Below, one piece after another: positions 22,701 through 33,628 of a stretch of DNA of 64,000 nucleotides. A program made the position numbers and the translations under genes. Source of the DNA: Phlebotomus papatasi (taxonomy: Eukaryota; Arthropoda; Insecta; Diptera; Psychodidae); NCBI RefSeq assembly GCF_024763615.1, contig NC_077224.1, positions 88,670,712 to 88,734,711 of the forward strand, read 5' to 3'. How positions within the stretch are numbered: the first letter of the stretch is position 1; the number at the start of each line of letters is the position of its first letter. Below the pieces are notes generated by a model, which saw nothing but the letters and a program-made list of their open reading frames with translations, was not told the origin of the DNA and made no database searches.

Positions 22701-23493
22701 ATTTCAGCTCATTTTGCGCAATAAGGAAAAAATGTTACTTACAATCGGAAGAGCAGTTGGATCCAAAAAAATGCACATATTTGAAGCGCTGCGTTTTAGA
22801 AGTATTTTTCTGTTTGATATCTTTTGGCCTGAAGTGCATGCTGCACACATACTTATCCTTCCCTACAAGGGACATAGAGAGCTCTAGACGTGTAGCCCAA
22901 ATTTCCCGAACTTGCAAGTTACTTGGAAATCTAAAAAGAAAAAAAATTCCAAAACAAAATTGCAAAAATACAAGTCAGAGATATTCTTTAGCATATTTTC
23001 TTTTATCCCACTTTCCACTTGTTTCTAATCTTTAGTTTAAATTATTTTCTTTAGTTTTATTAAAAAAAAAAGAAATGTGTAATATAGCCTCTTCGTCAAT
23101 TCACCAAACCTAATTACACGAATATTGAGTTGGTTTTTATTCGAAAACTCATTTTCTATAAGCTCAAACAATTTTTTCACTGATTTAAAAAAAGCAATTG
23201 AAGATGTTTTTTCGCAAGACAAAATTACCCCTAAATACTATCCTGTCGAATATGTTGGCCGGGAAGATTTTCACCGTATCCACATTTTTCAGAATTTTTT
23301 TCTATTCATATTAAACGCCGCTTAGAACAAATTACACCCCCACGCATTCACAATTAAATAAGCTTTCACTCACTATTTTTCACTAAAATTGCTGCGTCAA
23401 AAGAAAGAAGAAAATTGCAACTTACCTGTGGAAGGTCACCCCATTGGGATTTCGGTGCTTAGAGTTGAAGCAATTCACGACCGCGCACTTCAT
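19750..23493 (-). CDS. THAP zinc-finger protein of the transposon
   Basis: Exon 1 (23493-23426) and exon 2 (22930-22743) join in phase with GTAAGT donors and a TTTTTAG acceptor to give an 85-residue THAP domain. The C2CH ligands are C3, C8, C52 and H55, with the conserved W34 and the CSMHF core. THAP domains are sequence-specific DNA-binding modules found at the N-terminus of P-element transposases and in many host regulators. A downstream exon ending at 19750 (start 20003 or 20025) encodes an acidic tail, with DDDCDEVEWIEFEDD and ending EHFHRLALEVGQQR. A CAG acceptor at 20004-20006 gives an in-phase joined protein of about 169 residues; a missing middle exon is also possible. No DDE or RNase-H catalytic exon was found between them. 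The THAP exons are secure; the last join is inference. Confidence 0.7.
22286..22645. mobile_element. Foldback element with 15-bp tandem repeats in its arms
   Basis: The left arm holds about six copies of a 15-bp unit (AGCCAAAATCCCGAA). The right arm holds about seven copies of its complement (GGGATTTTGGCTTTC). A unique centre (about 22398-22520) separates the arms. A shorter relative lies at 27032-27272. The repeating ILAFG-type peptides in this region are a by-product of the 15-bp period, not a protein. Confidence 0.8.
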
Positions 23494-23755
23494 TTTTCAA
23501 ATGTTTTACTGCACGAATGTCTTCACTCACAGTCACTAATCACTGGAAATTATATTTTTTCTACAACTTGCTGATTTTCTCACTTCTTTTACTCACAAAA
23601 CTCTGGACCATGCAAATAAAAAAAACACAACAATGCGGCGATTGTCAAGGGGTTACGGATCTGTCCGCGGCGTGTCGCTCGCGTCATGCCTTCATGGTGC
23701 AAATTTGAATTCTCTATAGAAATTTGGCCAAAATAACGAACATTCCAGGGGGGTG

Positions 23756-23763
23756 TAAACGAC
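23756..23763. repeat. Target-site duplication, right
   Basis: TAAACGAC directly after the terminal GGGGGGTG of the nested element, identical to 18245-18252. The interrupted MITE resumes immediately afterwards. Confidence 0.85.
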
Positions 23764-25049
23764 TTTTAGTATTGAAATTGCTCGACGGCTTCCACTTTCT
23801 TTGCGATTGTGTTACTTGTCCTCGCTCTCTTCATTATGGATCACAATTATCACAACTACTCAATAAAGCTTGCCAAAAATATTAAAATAATTATGACAAC
23901 ATTGCATGTCGCGTACTAAAACACATAACCTCAGTGTTTTGAAATCAACGGTCGATAAATTGTGGACTATAGAGCGATGGCCTATACCGGGGCTTTACTG
24001 TAACTACGAAAGTAAAAAGTAGTCTACTCATAAGGGCCTTAACAGCTTCTACAAAAATTTAGACACAAAATTCTAATTATAAATTATAACCCTTTTAAAG
24101 GTGCATTAAAACACTTTTCAAATCTTGGATATGTAAGGCAACTAGATGTCTTCTTGGATTACCTTTTGTCAGGCCTTAACCTTAAAACGTTTTATTTCAT
24201 TACTAAAATTGCAGAATAATGTCCATTGTTTGGAAAATTGCGTCGCTCAGAGCAAGAGTGAGTTATATTAATACGGAAATAGATATATGACAGGCCCTTA
24301 TGTTCTTGAGAATTCTCAACAAAATATGAAGTTTTTGAGGTTATATTATAATAATTTCTAAATTGAGCAAGAAAATGACTGATTTATAAAACTGCAAATT
24401 AAATTGTTACATTAAATTAAACTTTCTTTTTAGAAGTAACGTCATACATAACCTCAAATTTTAGGGGAATATCTTTTACGAATAAGATAATTTTCTTTTA
24501 AATCTCTAGCGACCCTTTTGAGGTATGAAATGTTAAATAATTCACCTAATATTTCATTAATAATTGTGATGAATTTGCCTTTCCAATGGCTAAGGGTAGT
24601 GACGCATTCACGATGTTCACGATAGACCTCACCACAATGCGCCCTCGGGTCATCCACAGCCCTATATGCTCATTCAAGGCATAAATTCTGAGTATATTTG
24701 CTCAAATGCAAGTTTTACACTTAAGCCCTATACTTCGGGAGGTTCACGCATATGCGTTTGAAAGACAAGGAAGGCATTGTCTGCAGGTCTTTAAATTTTT
24801 CCTGTGTTTAACATAGCTTCATTTTTCTCATTAAATGACAAGTCAAGACAGACTCAGTGCTCTTCTAGCACATCAATAATATTAATGTACATTGAAGGTA
24901 CCACAAAGGGTACCTATAGTACTCAAAATACAAAAACCATGTTAGCTTAAGTTAGAACAGTACTGTAACCAGTAGGAGAGAAGATAATTTTTGAAATCGA
25001 ATCGATCGTAGAGAAGGTGAGGAGCTTTAAATGACCCTTATATGACCCA

Positions 25050-25490
25050 AGTAATTCATTGCCTGTGGTACTAATTACAGTTCATGGTTGCAATAACCGT
25101 GCTAACCCTTACCATACACACGCATCGCCTTTGTTTCTGTGGTTGGTATCTCTACGATTCCGCAGTTCAGATCGAATCCCCTTGCCTGGAGAGCATTTGG
25201 TAAAGCGTATCGCCTTGGGGCTTATTGGAAGCCGAGAAACAGAAGTTCTTCCGTAAAGAGATGAAAGGGATGACACCTTGAGGACTTCACAAAATGTTCC
25301 ACATGGCAGTGAAAGTCAAACCGTCGGAGTTTGGGAGATCTATTCTTGTCATCTTTGGGACTTCCCGTCAAGCACCCTGCAGCAGTATCTTCCTCTAATT
25401 GCGCCTAGAGGAATTCATGATCTCTACGACGTAAGTGATCTATTTATTGAATTCTTTATGACTTTCTCTCCCGAAGTATACGCTTAAGTG
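25050..25490. other. GC-elevated island of unknown nature
   Basis: Clearly less AT-rich than its surroundings, with short open frames on the plus strand but no splice-consistent gene that I recognise. On the minus strand GGGGATTCGATCTG resembles a degraded Pol III B box. It may be an old transposon fragment or an isolated exon. Confidence 0.25.
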
Positions 25491-27031
25491 TTAATCTCTG
25501 TCAAAGGATCGAATTGAATGAAGTATGTATGCATGATACTCTTCATTTACATCGTTTGGATCACTAAAATTGTCATTTTAGTTTTACTAGTTGCTTATGC
25601 ATACTATGAATCCCAATTAAAATAAGTTGATCAGGGTTTATCACTATGTTTCTTGTAAATGCAACAAAAACACAACAAAAAGAAGTTGTTGTCAATCTGC
25701 GTGTTGTCCATCTCTCTTGGCAACTTTTTTACTATCCGCTTTTGGATGGTGAGACCCCAAAAATCAAGTGAGCACATATTCCTTAAGGTCACTTTGCAAG
25801 TATTTACCGAAATATTTCACTTAAAAAAAAAGACTCCAAAGAAAATAAAGAGAGAGGGAGTAGGGATTTCGACACACTTCAATAGAACATTTACATTAAT
25901 ATGCTGCATTAAAGCTATTTTATTGCATTCGTCTATCTATCGTCTTCTTTTTTCTTTTGTTGAATACTAATGGTATGGAGATTTTTTCTTCATATGTACA
26001 GTTTATGCAATCAATTATAGTTTTACAGCGAGAATCTCACCAGTCATTTTTGCCATCAGTCTGCGTTGATTTACAAGAAAAGGAATTCCAATTTATTGTC
26101 TAGTTTTCTTCCATTTGTAAAAGGAAACGCCAACACAACTAATGTCTTCATTGGACTTTCGTGCTATATGCAACAATATATAGAATCCAGCACATTATAT
26201 GCTTGATCATCAGTGAAAGTATTTCTATTGATAGAGACAATAGTGAAGCATCTTTTTCAAGGTCTTCTTCTAAGCTCTATTGGAATTTTAAATGTTTATC
26301 TTAAATGGAAATTTGCAAGAAAATCTAAACTCGAGAGAAAAGAGGAAAGAAACGCCTACAGAACGATAAAAAATCTTCCGAAATTTCCTGGTCCTTCGTC
26401 CATCCACCTTGACTGATCTCAAAGATCATACCCTTGTAACACAGCAATTAACTTTTCAATTTTCTCAACCAAACAGAAAGATTAAGTTTCACTTAATGCA
26501 TAATTGAAGTGGCATATCTTAAAAACTCTTTACCAAAAAAAAAATCGAGTTAAGTAGCAAAAATTTACATTTATCTCACCTTTGTTAGCTTGTGATTTCA
26601 CGTGTAACATAAAGTTATGAATTTATAAAATTTTAGGGAATACAAATCAAAGAGAAAGGATTAATCTATCACGCCAATTAGTTTTGCTCATTGACTATCC
26701 ATCCTACACGGGCAATAAAACTCCTATATGACTTTCTATGGAAAATAATAATGCTAGGAGTTAAAAAAGACAATCCATTTCAAAATGTTTTTTTTTTCAG
26801 AGAATTCTAGAAAAAGCAAAGCAAATTGAGTTGATTTGAAATGATGAAATTAGATTACTACTCACAATAGAAAAAGTCAAGAGAATTTGACTATCGATAT
26901 TATGCTGTGGTTAGCCAAGACACATACCAGATCGCTATAAAAATTACTATAATTTTAGTTTACAGTTAGTATAGTTAATGTTATCGTGTAATTTTCTAGT
27001 AATTGAGATTTCGCTGTGAATAAAGCTAATA

Positions 27032-27272
27032 CCCTGGACCGGTAGCAGCCAAAATCCCAAAAGCCAAATTCCGAAAAGGCCAAAATCCCGAATTTTCAAA
27101 ATGCTGAAAGGGATAAAATTATATGGAGGAAAATGTTTAGAATAATTTCCTAAGACACAGAAGATTTACCTGTGACACATTTAAGAATTCGAGATTTCGG
27201 CTTTCGAGATTTTGGCCCATTCGGGATTTTCGCTTTCGGAATTTTGGCGTTCTGGATTTTGACCGGGACCCC
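27032..27272. mobile_element. Foldback element, second copy
   Basis: Same organisation as 22286-22645 but with fewer units per arm: AGCCAAAATCCC units on the left, CGGGATTTT(C/G)GC-type units on the right. The central part ATTATATGGAGGAAAATGTT is shared with the first copy, proving common origin. Confidence 0.75.
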
Positions 27273-27273
27273 C

Positions 27274-27405
27274 TTAGACACACTTACGACTTAAGCTGAG
27301 AGACGACTAATGGAAAATGATGGAAATGAAGTTTAACCATTATTTCAAACATAATTATGCTAAGCTAACTCTCGGCTAATCCTCAGGTCTGCCAAAGTTC
27401 TAACA
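27274..27405. mobile_element. MITE, GGATTAGCCGAGAG family, copy 2
   Basis: Opposite orientation to the copy at 8949-9077. It starts TTAGACACACTTACGACTTA and ends CTCTCGGCTAATCCTCAGG, and directly abuts the foldback element. Confidence 0.6.
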
Positions 27406-29329
27406 GATAGGTTTTGGCTAGAACCCAGCACGAAAAGTTTCTCAAATTCGAAGACGGTTGAATACAGGATGCTTTTTTGAGGTTATGTGAAGAAAATTTA
27501 AGTTTCTCAAATTCGACTTCATTCATTTCGATTTAATTGGGTTTTTAGGTAAATTCTGTGTGATATACCTTCGAATCGGTACAGTATTATTAACCTTAAC
27601 CGGAGAAAGCTCTCAAATGAGGAAGATTATTACTGACCGTAAAGAAATTCGTGTTATTTCAATCATTTTTCGTAAAGACTCTCTGGCTTTGAACACATAA
27701 TATTTTCTCATATTCTTAATGGATCTGACCTTACTTTAGCAATTTTGTTTTATTAGCTAGTTGTGAACCATACATTTCTTGAAATATTTGAAGCCAGATT
27801 TTGTGCGAAGCCTGAGACTCTTTCCCTACCTTCTTTAACAATTATTGTGGTATTTTATATATTTTTTAACGGTCTTGCGCGACAATTTCGTTCGAAAATT
27901 CGAAACGCAGTTTGAATTCTCCGAACAACAAAGACGTTTTGTGCAAAGCTATTTACCTTTTAGCCAAGACACTGTTGGAGATAAAACTTTGGTTATTAAC
28001 ACACATATGAAGGTCAGTCTTTCCGTACAGAAATAGATCTTGAAAAATTCGAAAAACTATTTGAAGATCCAAAAAAGAGACTTTCTTACTTCTTAATACT
28101 TTCGCAAGGTGGCGGAAGTTATATCCTGTTCGAATTTCGAAGTGCTCAAGTGCCAAAATGTGACGGTCTTCACATTATTGTGATGAAAAAAACAAAACAA
28201 CGACGTTTACTGTTCTTGCCCCAGTATTTAATCACTGCATAATCACTGAGTAATTCTTTTGCCAGCTTTTTAGTGTGATATTTGATAAGTTTTCTCCACC
28301 TTGTTCGAAAATTTAGTATGAAAATTCTAAATTGAATTTGAATTCTTCGAACTTCAACGACTTTTTGTGCAACATTTATTTTTTATCCAAGACACTATTG
28401 GAGAATCAAAATCTACTTCTGTTTGGGCTCAGTGTGTATGAGTGTCTTGGCTAATTCCAAAAATTTAATCACTCTCATTATTTTGCTTAAAATTTTCTTT
28501 CTAATTTGCTCGCAAACTTTCTCAAGGCAATAAGAAAAACCTCTGTAGAACTTCAGATAGACAAATAATTCGCGATAGCACAGACACTTAGATTTATAGC
28601 ATGTGTCTCAGCTTATTACTATTTTTCTCTAATTTCCTGTGTCTTTGCGACTTTCTAGCAAAACTCTAACTCTTTTCCTTCGCAAAAACATTTTCTTACT
28701 CAACATAAATTACTTATATTTTATGTATTTTACCATCGTCGGGTTTGAGAAATAATTTCTTCAGTACATTGACCCTTGAATAGACTTTTTGTGAAGGTTT
28801 TGCGAGGTTCATTTTGGAATGCCACAACTTTTGTTTGTTTTTTTTTTATTCTTCTTAAACCATGTGCTAATGAGCATCTTCAAAGGCACATCTAATTCAT
28901 CTTATGTTGCCAGCAATTATGCATAATTGCATGCAAAATAATTTAACAATATCTCATCACAATTTTCAGTGTCTCTAATTAATTCAGAAAAAAGGTCAAC
29001 AATTATACAATAATTGCACCTTCTTCAATTTGCCTCTAACATCTTATTCAAATTGATTATCTTATGGGAGATATCAATAGCATCAACTTTTAGATGGATT
29101 TAGCTTTTTTATTACCAAATAAAGTTACTAGCACTTGAGGTATAATCTCAAAAAAGCATTTTATTGCGATGCTCTTAGAATTTTCAATTAAAGTGTGTCT
29201 ATTCTGAGAAAAAAAGAATCAAATGAGGGTATTTAATAAATTGAGAGACCTTTCAAATGACATAAATTTTATTCAAAATAGAGGCTTAATAAAAAGCATA
29301 GTAAAGTTTAAAAAAAAGGGGTGGCAAAG

Positions 29330-29760
29330 CGACCCAAACTTTGCAGATTGCTCGAATTCACATGCTTGATCCTATACGTATACTTTAAATTTGGTTTCAC
29401 ATGATTAATTTGGCCTAATAAAGTTGGAAAGAGGTTCAACTCAAAGAGAGAGCTACTTACGAGTTATAGTATTTTGAAAGGTTTTTCCATTTTGACTTTT
29501 TTATGTTTATCAATTACCGGTTCATTAATTACCACAGAAATTGCTCACACTTGTGTAGTAGTAACATTAATCAATTCAGTTCAATAAATCAATTACCTTT
29601 AGAAGTGATTTAAAAAAAAAATTACCTAAAATCAAATTTAAAGGAAATATAAAAGATACGCTAATAATTTGACAGCTGACCTGAGTACCTCAAGTCGTTA
29701 TTTCTAACCGTTTGGCTTCTGGTTTTGGTCAAATGAATGGATGTCGTTTTCAAGAAAGCA
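29330..29760. repeat. Dispersed repeat related to 15.3-16.5 kb
   Basis: Shares GGCAAAGCG(A/T)CCCA and TTTGC(A/G)(A/G)ATGCTCGAA blocks with 15.65 kb, and the TCGTTATTTCTAACCGTTTG block with 16.35 kb. No coding capacity. Confidence 0.45.
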
Positions 29761-32700
29761 TCAGGTATGAGGTTACGTCAAAATATGAATTCTTAAGAAA
29801 TTAAGGTTTATATTTAGTGTTTAAAAAATCTTACGTTAATAAGAATTAGTACCTTGATTTAGTACAGTTAAAATTTTTATGAATCACTTAAAATTAAACA
29901 CTTTTTTTAAGGCATTCTATTTTTGTAATCCAATTTTATCAGCCTCTGTCTCAATTCCTTCTTACAGCTGCATTATTCAACTCTTTCTCTTTTTTAGAAC
30001 AGACATGTGCCAAATATTTTAATTTATTTGTTTAATTTTCATATGTTTAATAAACCAACTACTAAATTATTTCTAACCCATAAATAGCGGAAGAAACTAA
30101 ATGTTCAGTATATGGATATATACTAAACCAATCTTAGATACTTAGTAAAAAAAATCATGATGAATTAATTTAATAATATTTGATGATGAGGCAGGCTATC
30201 AAGTTAAAGACAAATAAAATTCAACAAATAAATTTAAATAGCAAATGTCTGTTCTTCGTAGAGAACCGAGTACTTTAGGAAAAATCTGATAAAACGGAAT
30301 TTTAAATTTGAAAGACATTTAAGCAAAGCTGAGGTTTAGTACATGATGTAGAACTGATTACAAAAGGCTGACTGAAACTATCATCCATGTTAAGAGATTT
30401 AACGAAGCTTTGTTTTCAATAACGAGAAAATCTATTTAGTACAAGTATGTACTAAACCATCAGTTATCACAGTTGAAGACATATGAAAACATAGCACACA
30501 TCTATTTTTAGTACAGAAATTTATATAAAATCTGATGAAAGGATATTATAAAAATCTCTAGACAAAGCAGAGGTTTAGTACATGATTTAGTACATATTAC
30601 AAAAAGCTGATTGAAACTAACATTTATGTTAAGGGATTTAACGAAGCTTTGTTTCAATAACGAAAAAATCTATTTCGTACAAGGATGTACTAAACCAACT
30701 TGAAAGACCTAATGAAAAATTCATTGTGAATAAATTTAGTAATTTTTAATTATGAAGCATGGATATTAAGTTGAAAGCACATGAAAAGTATACAAATAAA
30801 TTTAAATACTTAGCATATGTCTGTTCTTAGTACAGAACTAATAACTTTAGGTAAAATCTGATGAAAGGATATTAGAAAGATCCCTAGACAAAGCTGACGT
30901 TTAGTACATGACTTAGTACAGATTACAAAAAGTTGAAAGTATCATTCATGTTAAAAGATTTCAATAAAAGAAGAAATTTAATATTTAGCACATGAATGTA
31001 CTAAACAAAATCAACGGAAAAAAGAGATAAAATCGATAAATTTAATAAGAATAAGGCATCGTGGAATCCCATAACGTGATAAATATTTTCAGATTTTTTT
31101 TGTAATCTATATTAAAAGATGTACTAAATTTTAATTACTTCTGGAAAGATATTTCGGTTCGGTTTATAGAAGATTCTTTTTTTCAGAGTTGAAATTCATG
31201 GCCAGAAGTGTTAAATTAAAACATTGGAAAACTAGTACTAAAACTGACAAGGGTCAATGACAGAAAATTTTCTCAGCTCCTTTTAGGAAGAACATGATTA
31301 TAATTTCTTCCCCATACCCATTTTGACGGTTTATTTTTCCTAATTATAAATATTCTGTGCATTTATCCTGTGTATTTCAATGAAGCTACGTATTTAGCAC
31401 ATGTACTAAATTTCTAAGGGTAGATAGCGGAAATTTCGAGGTTCTAAATTACCAGGGGATTATATACCATGTTGCTCTTTCAATGGAGTACGAACGAAAA
31501 AAACACAAATCTTTAAAAGTCAAACATTCATCGCGAAATTTTAACCCTTTCAAAATCAATTTAGCACACATGCCTTAGCAATTAATTCCTGCCACAATGA
31601 TCAGCAATTTCCGGAAATGTTTGTCATTGATAGATGGTTTTTCCTAAAATATTTGTCTTAAATTAAATTCACATTCAAATTAACACGCGAAATATTATTC
31701 TAACAGCTAGGCGGAAGTATTGACTAGAGGCGTTAGTTTGTTGTAAATTGAAAATTTTCAATAATTATAAATAAATATGCAATGGTTAGACATATTCAAT
31801 ATTGTGTTAATTACGTATGACTTTGAATTAGAGATGCTGGTGTGATTCACGATTTTTTCTTTCTTACTATACAACTCCCATTCTCATATGATCTTCATTA
31901 TGAGATCAACTTTCAAAATCGACACCATACTTTGCAATTTTCAAAGGACATCTTAAATGCCGATACCATCCCTACCTTAGAAATATGAATTATCGTTTAA
32001 CACAAAAAAAATACAAAATCCGCATTTGCGGAAATATCAATAGAACAAAATATGAAAATTATCTTATAATTGCGAGAGAATTTTCCTTGAGGAGCACAAA
32101 ATACACAGAGATCGCTATTAACAAGTGATTCATTTGCTAAAAGAGAGAGGATGATTTTTTTTTCATCTTCTTTTATAAAATATCTATCTCTATATAATCT
32201 TTTCTATCTCTTTGGAATTTTATTTGCAAATTAAATATTCCACAGAGAGAGGTCGGGGATTGCAAGTTGAAAAAAAAATTATTTCATCGTCATCATTTGA
32301 TCAGGTCTAAGCGTTCAAGGAATGCCACATGATAAGATCATCATCATCAAAAGTACTCTAAAATCGACACTGATGACTTTTTTATGTGCATAATTGAGCA
32401 ATTATAGCATGGAAAAAGAAAAATTCAGAGCATCTGCACGTGATTTATGTGCCCAATGACCAAATTTATTGAGAACATGTCAATTTGTCTCGCATCTATC
32501 CTTGGGGCGGACTGTCTAATACCTCATTATGTAAACACCAAATTTATACAGAAAAATTCTCAAAATAGTTTGTCTTATTCTTTAGTGTGGCTTTTTTTTT
32601 GTTATCCGCCAAAAAAAAACCGTGTTTATTTTGCAACACACCGGCTGGTGGAAGTTTTTCTCTTTAACAAAAATATTAGAAGAAACAATTAGCATTATGA

Positions 32701-33123
32701 AGCACATTTTCAAACTTGGGCTCATTTGTGGGAGTAGAATTTTATGTGCTGAAATACTTTTTAGGAGAAGACAATAGATTGTGTGTTTGTTCTTTTAGGA
32801 GTCACACATTGCACAAATCTAATAGTTAATTGCTTTTAGGTTGCCCCTCAACAGTATTTCGCGAAATATTGCAAAGAAAATGGAGCTGAGAATTTAATTA
32901 GTGTTTTGTCAGAGTGTGAAAGGATATGCGTGACATTTTGTCACGTTTAATGACCTTTTTTTTGATTACTTGATGCCCAAGGTAGTGAAACTGCATACAA
33001 TGGAGTTGTTTAATATATTTTTCTGAATATTCTTTAAAAAAATCTTTAAATAATTCCATTTAACAAAACACCTTTTAAAGGCTCAAAATGACGAAAATGA
33101 ATTTACTAATATAATGAGGCTAT

Positions 33124-33325
33124 TAGAGGGAGGTGGGGCTATTTTGAGCTATCATATTGATACACTAACTCAGTATACACAATTTTTTTCAATATTTCTA
33201 AAGAAAACTGGGCAGTAATGTAATTTAGCTCTACAAGAAAATTGTGGAACTAAATTGTAAGATCTACCTTCCTTTAGAAATATGCGAAAAAATCGTATAT
33301 CAATGTAGCCCTACATCTCCCTACA
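33124..33325. mobile_element. MITE, GGAGGTGGGGCTA family, copy 1
   Basis: The left end GAGGGAGGTGGGGCTATTTT mirrors the right end, which contains AGCCCTACATCTCCCTAC. The centre shares TTTCTAAAG(A/G)AAACTGGG with the copy at 41675-41834. Confidence 0.55.
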
Positions 33326-33457
33326 TAGACAAATAAAGAATAAGTACATTTTCCATTTTTCTTCCTGGAAATGAGATCTATCAAGTAAGAAATAATTTAA
33401 AAGATAAATCAAACATTGAATGAAGAACAGTTAGTTACTTATCAAATGTTTCTACTT

Positions 33458-33628
33458 AATCGACATTTCTTTGTATTGGTTGCTGTCACGACTATTTGAT
33501 GGTTTTAGAACACGGAAACAATACACAAGGCAAAAACCAACGACTCCTGTATATGTACTGTATATGTGAAGGAGTCGTTGGCAAAAACAATCAAGACAGG
33601 AACCAACACAAAGAAAAGTCGATAATAC
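33458..33628. mobile_element. Hairpin MITE, CGACTTTTCTTTGT family, copy 1
   Basis: The left arm holds CGACATTTCTTTGTATTGGT. The right arm is its complement, GGAACCAACACAAAGAAAAG followed by TCGATAAT. Nested in it is a 12-bp perfect hairpin, CCAACGACTCCT / AGGAGTCGTTGG at 33537-33581. Other copies: 37380-37492 and 50352-50470. Confidence 0.55.

Larger units (their letters stand above)
18253..23755 (-). mobile_element. THAP-encoding DNA transposon, P-superfamily-like
   Basis: A 5,503-bp insertion with an exact 8-bp target duplication (TAAACGAC). It begins CACCCCCGTCGGA and, read from the other end, CACCCCCCTGGA, so the terminal inverted repeats are short and imperfect. A subterminal inverted match (CACCATGAAAG, CACCATGAAGG) lies about 25 and 57 bp from the two ends. 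It carries a THAP zinc-finger gene on the minus strand. An 8-bp duplication plus a THAP domain is the P-element pattern; hAT elements also duplicate 8 bp but use BED fingers. No RNase-H-like transposase core is visible, so this looks like an internally decayed or non-autonomous copy. A foldback element (22286-22645) and a dispersed-repeat fragment (21.36-21.74 kb) are nested inside. Confidence 0.75.
18158..24002. mobile_element. MITE split by a nested transposon
   Basis: The two outer parts (18158-18252 and 23764-24002) together equal the intact element at 43924-44267. They start TACAGTAGAACCCCGCTATA and end with its mirror, CCTATACCGGGGCTTTACTGTA. The intact copy reads AAAATTATCAACGACTTTTA across the junction, with no insert. 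Here that same junction is interrupted by 5.5 kb flanked by a duplicated TAAACGAC. The MITE itself is about 340 bp, with no open frame and TA-type ends. Confidence 0.85.
24003..29329. other. Gene-free stretch with scattered repeats
   Basis: About 5.3 kb with no supported gene. Short open frames at 24454-24657 (minus) and 26213-26416 (plus) are not recognised; the latter ends in a PKFPGPSS segment that only loosely recalls a cytochrome P450 N-terminal hinge. Partial direct repeats containing GTTCGAAAATT and AGACACT(G/A)TTGGAGA occur at about 27.88-27.98 and 28.30-28.41 kb. Copies of the AGCCAAGACACATACC motif occur at 26.9 and 28.4 kb. Confidence 0.5.
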
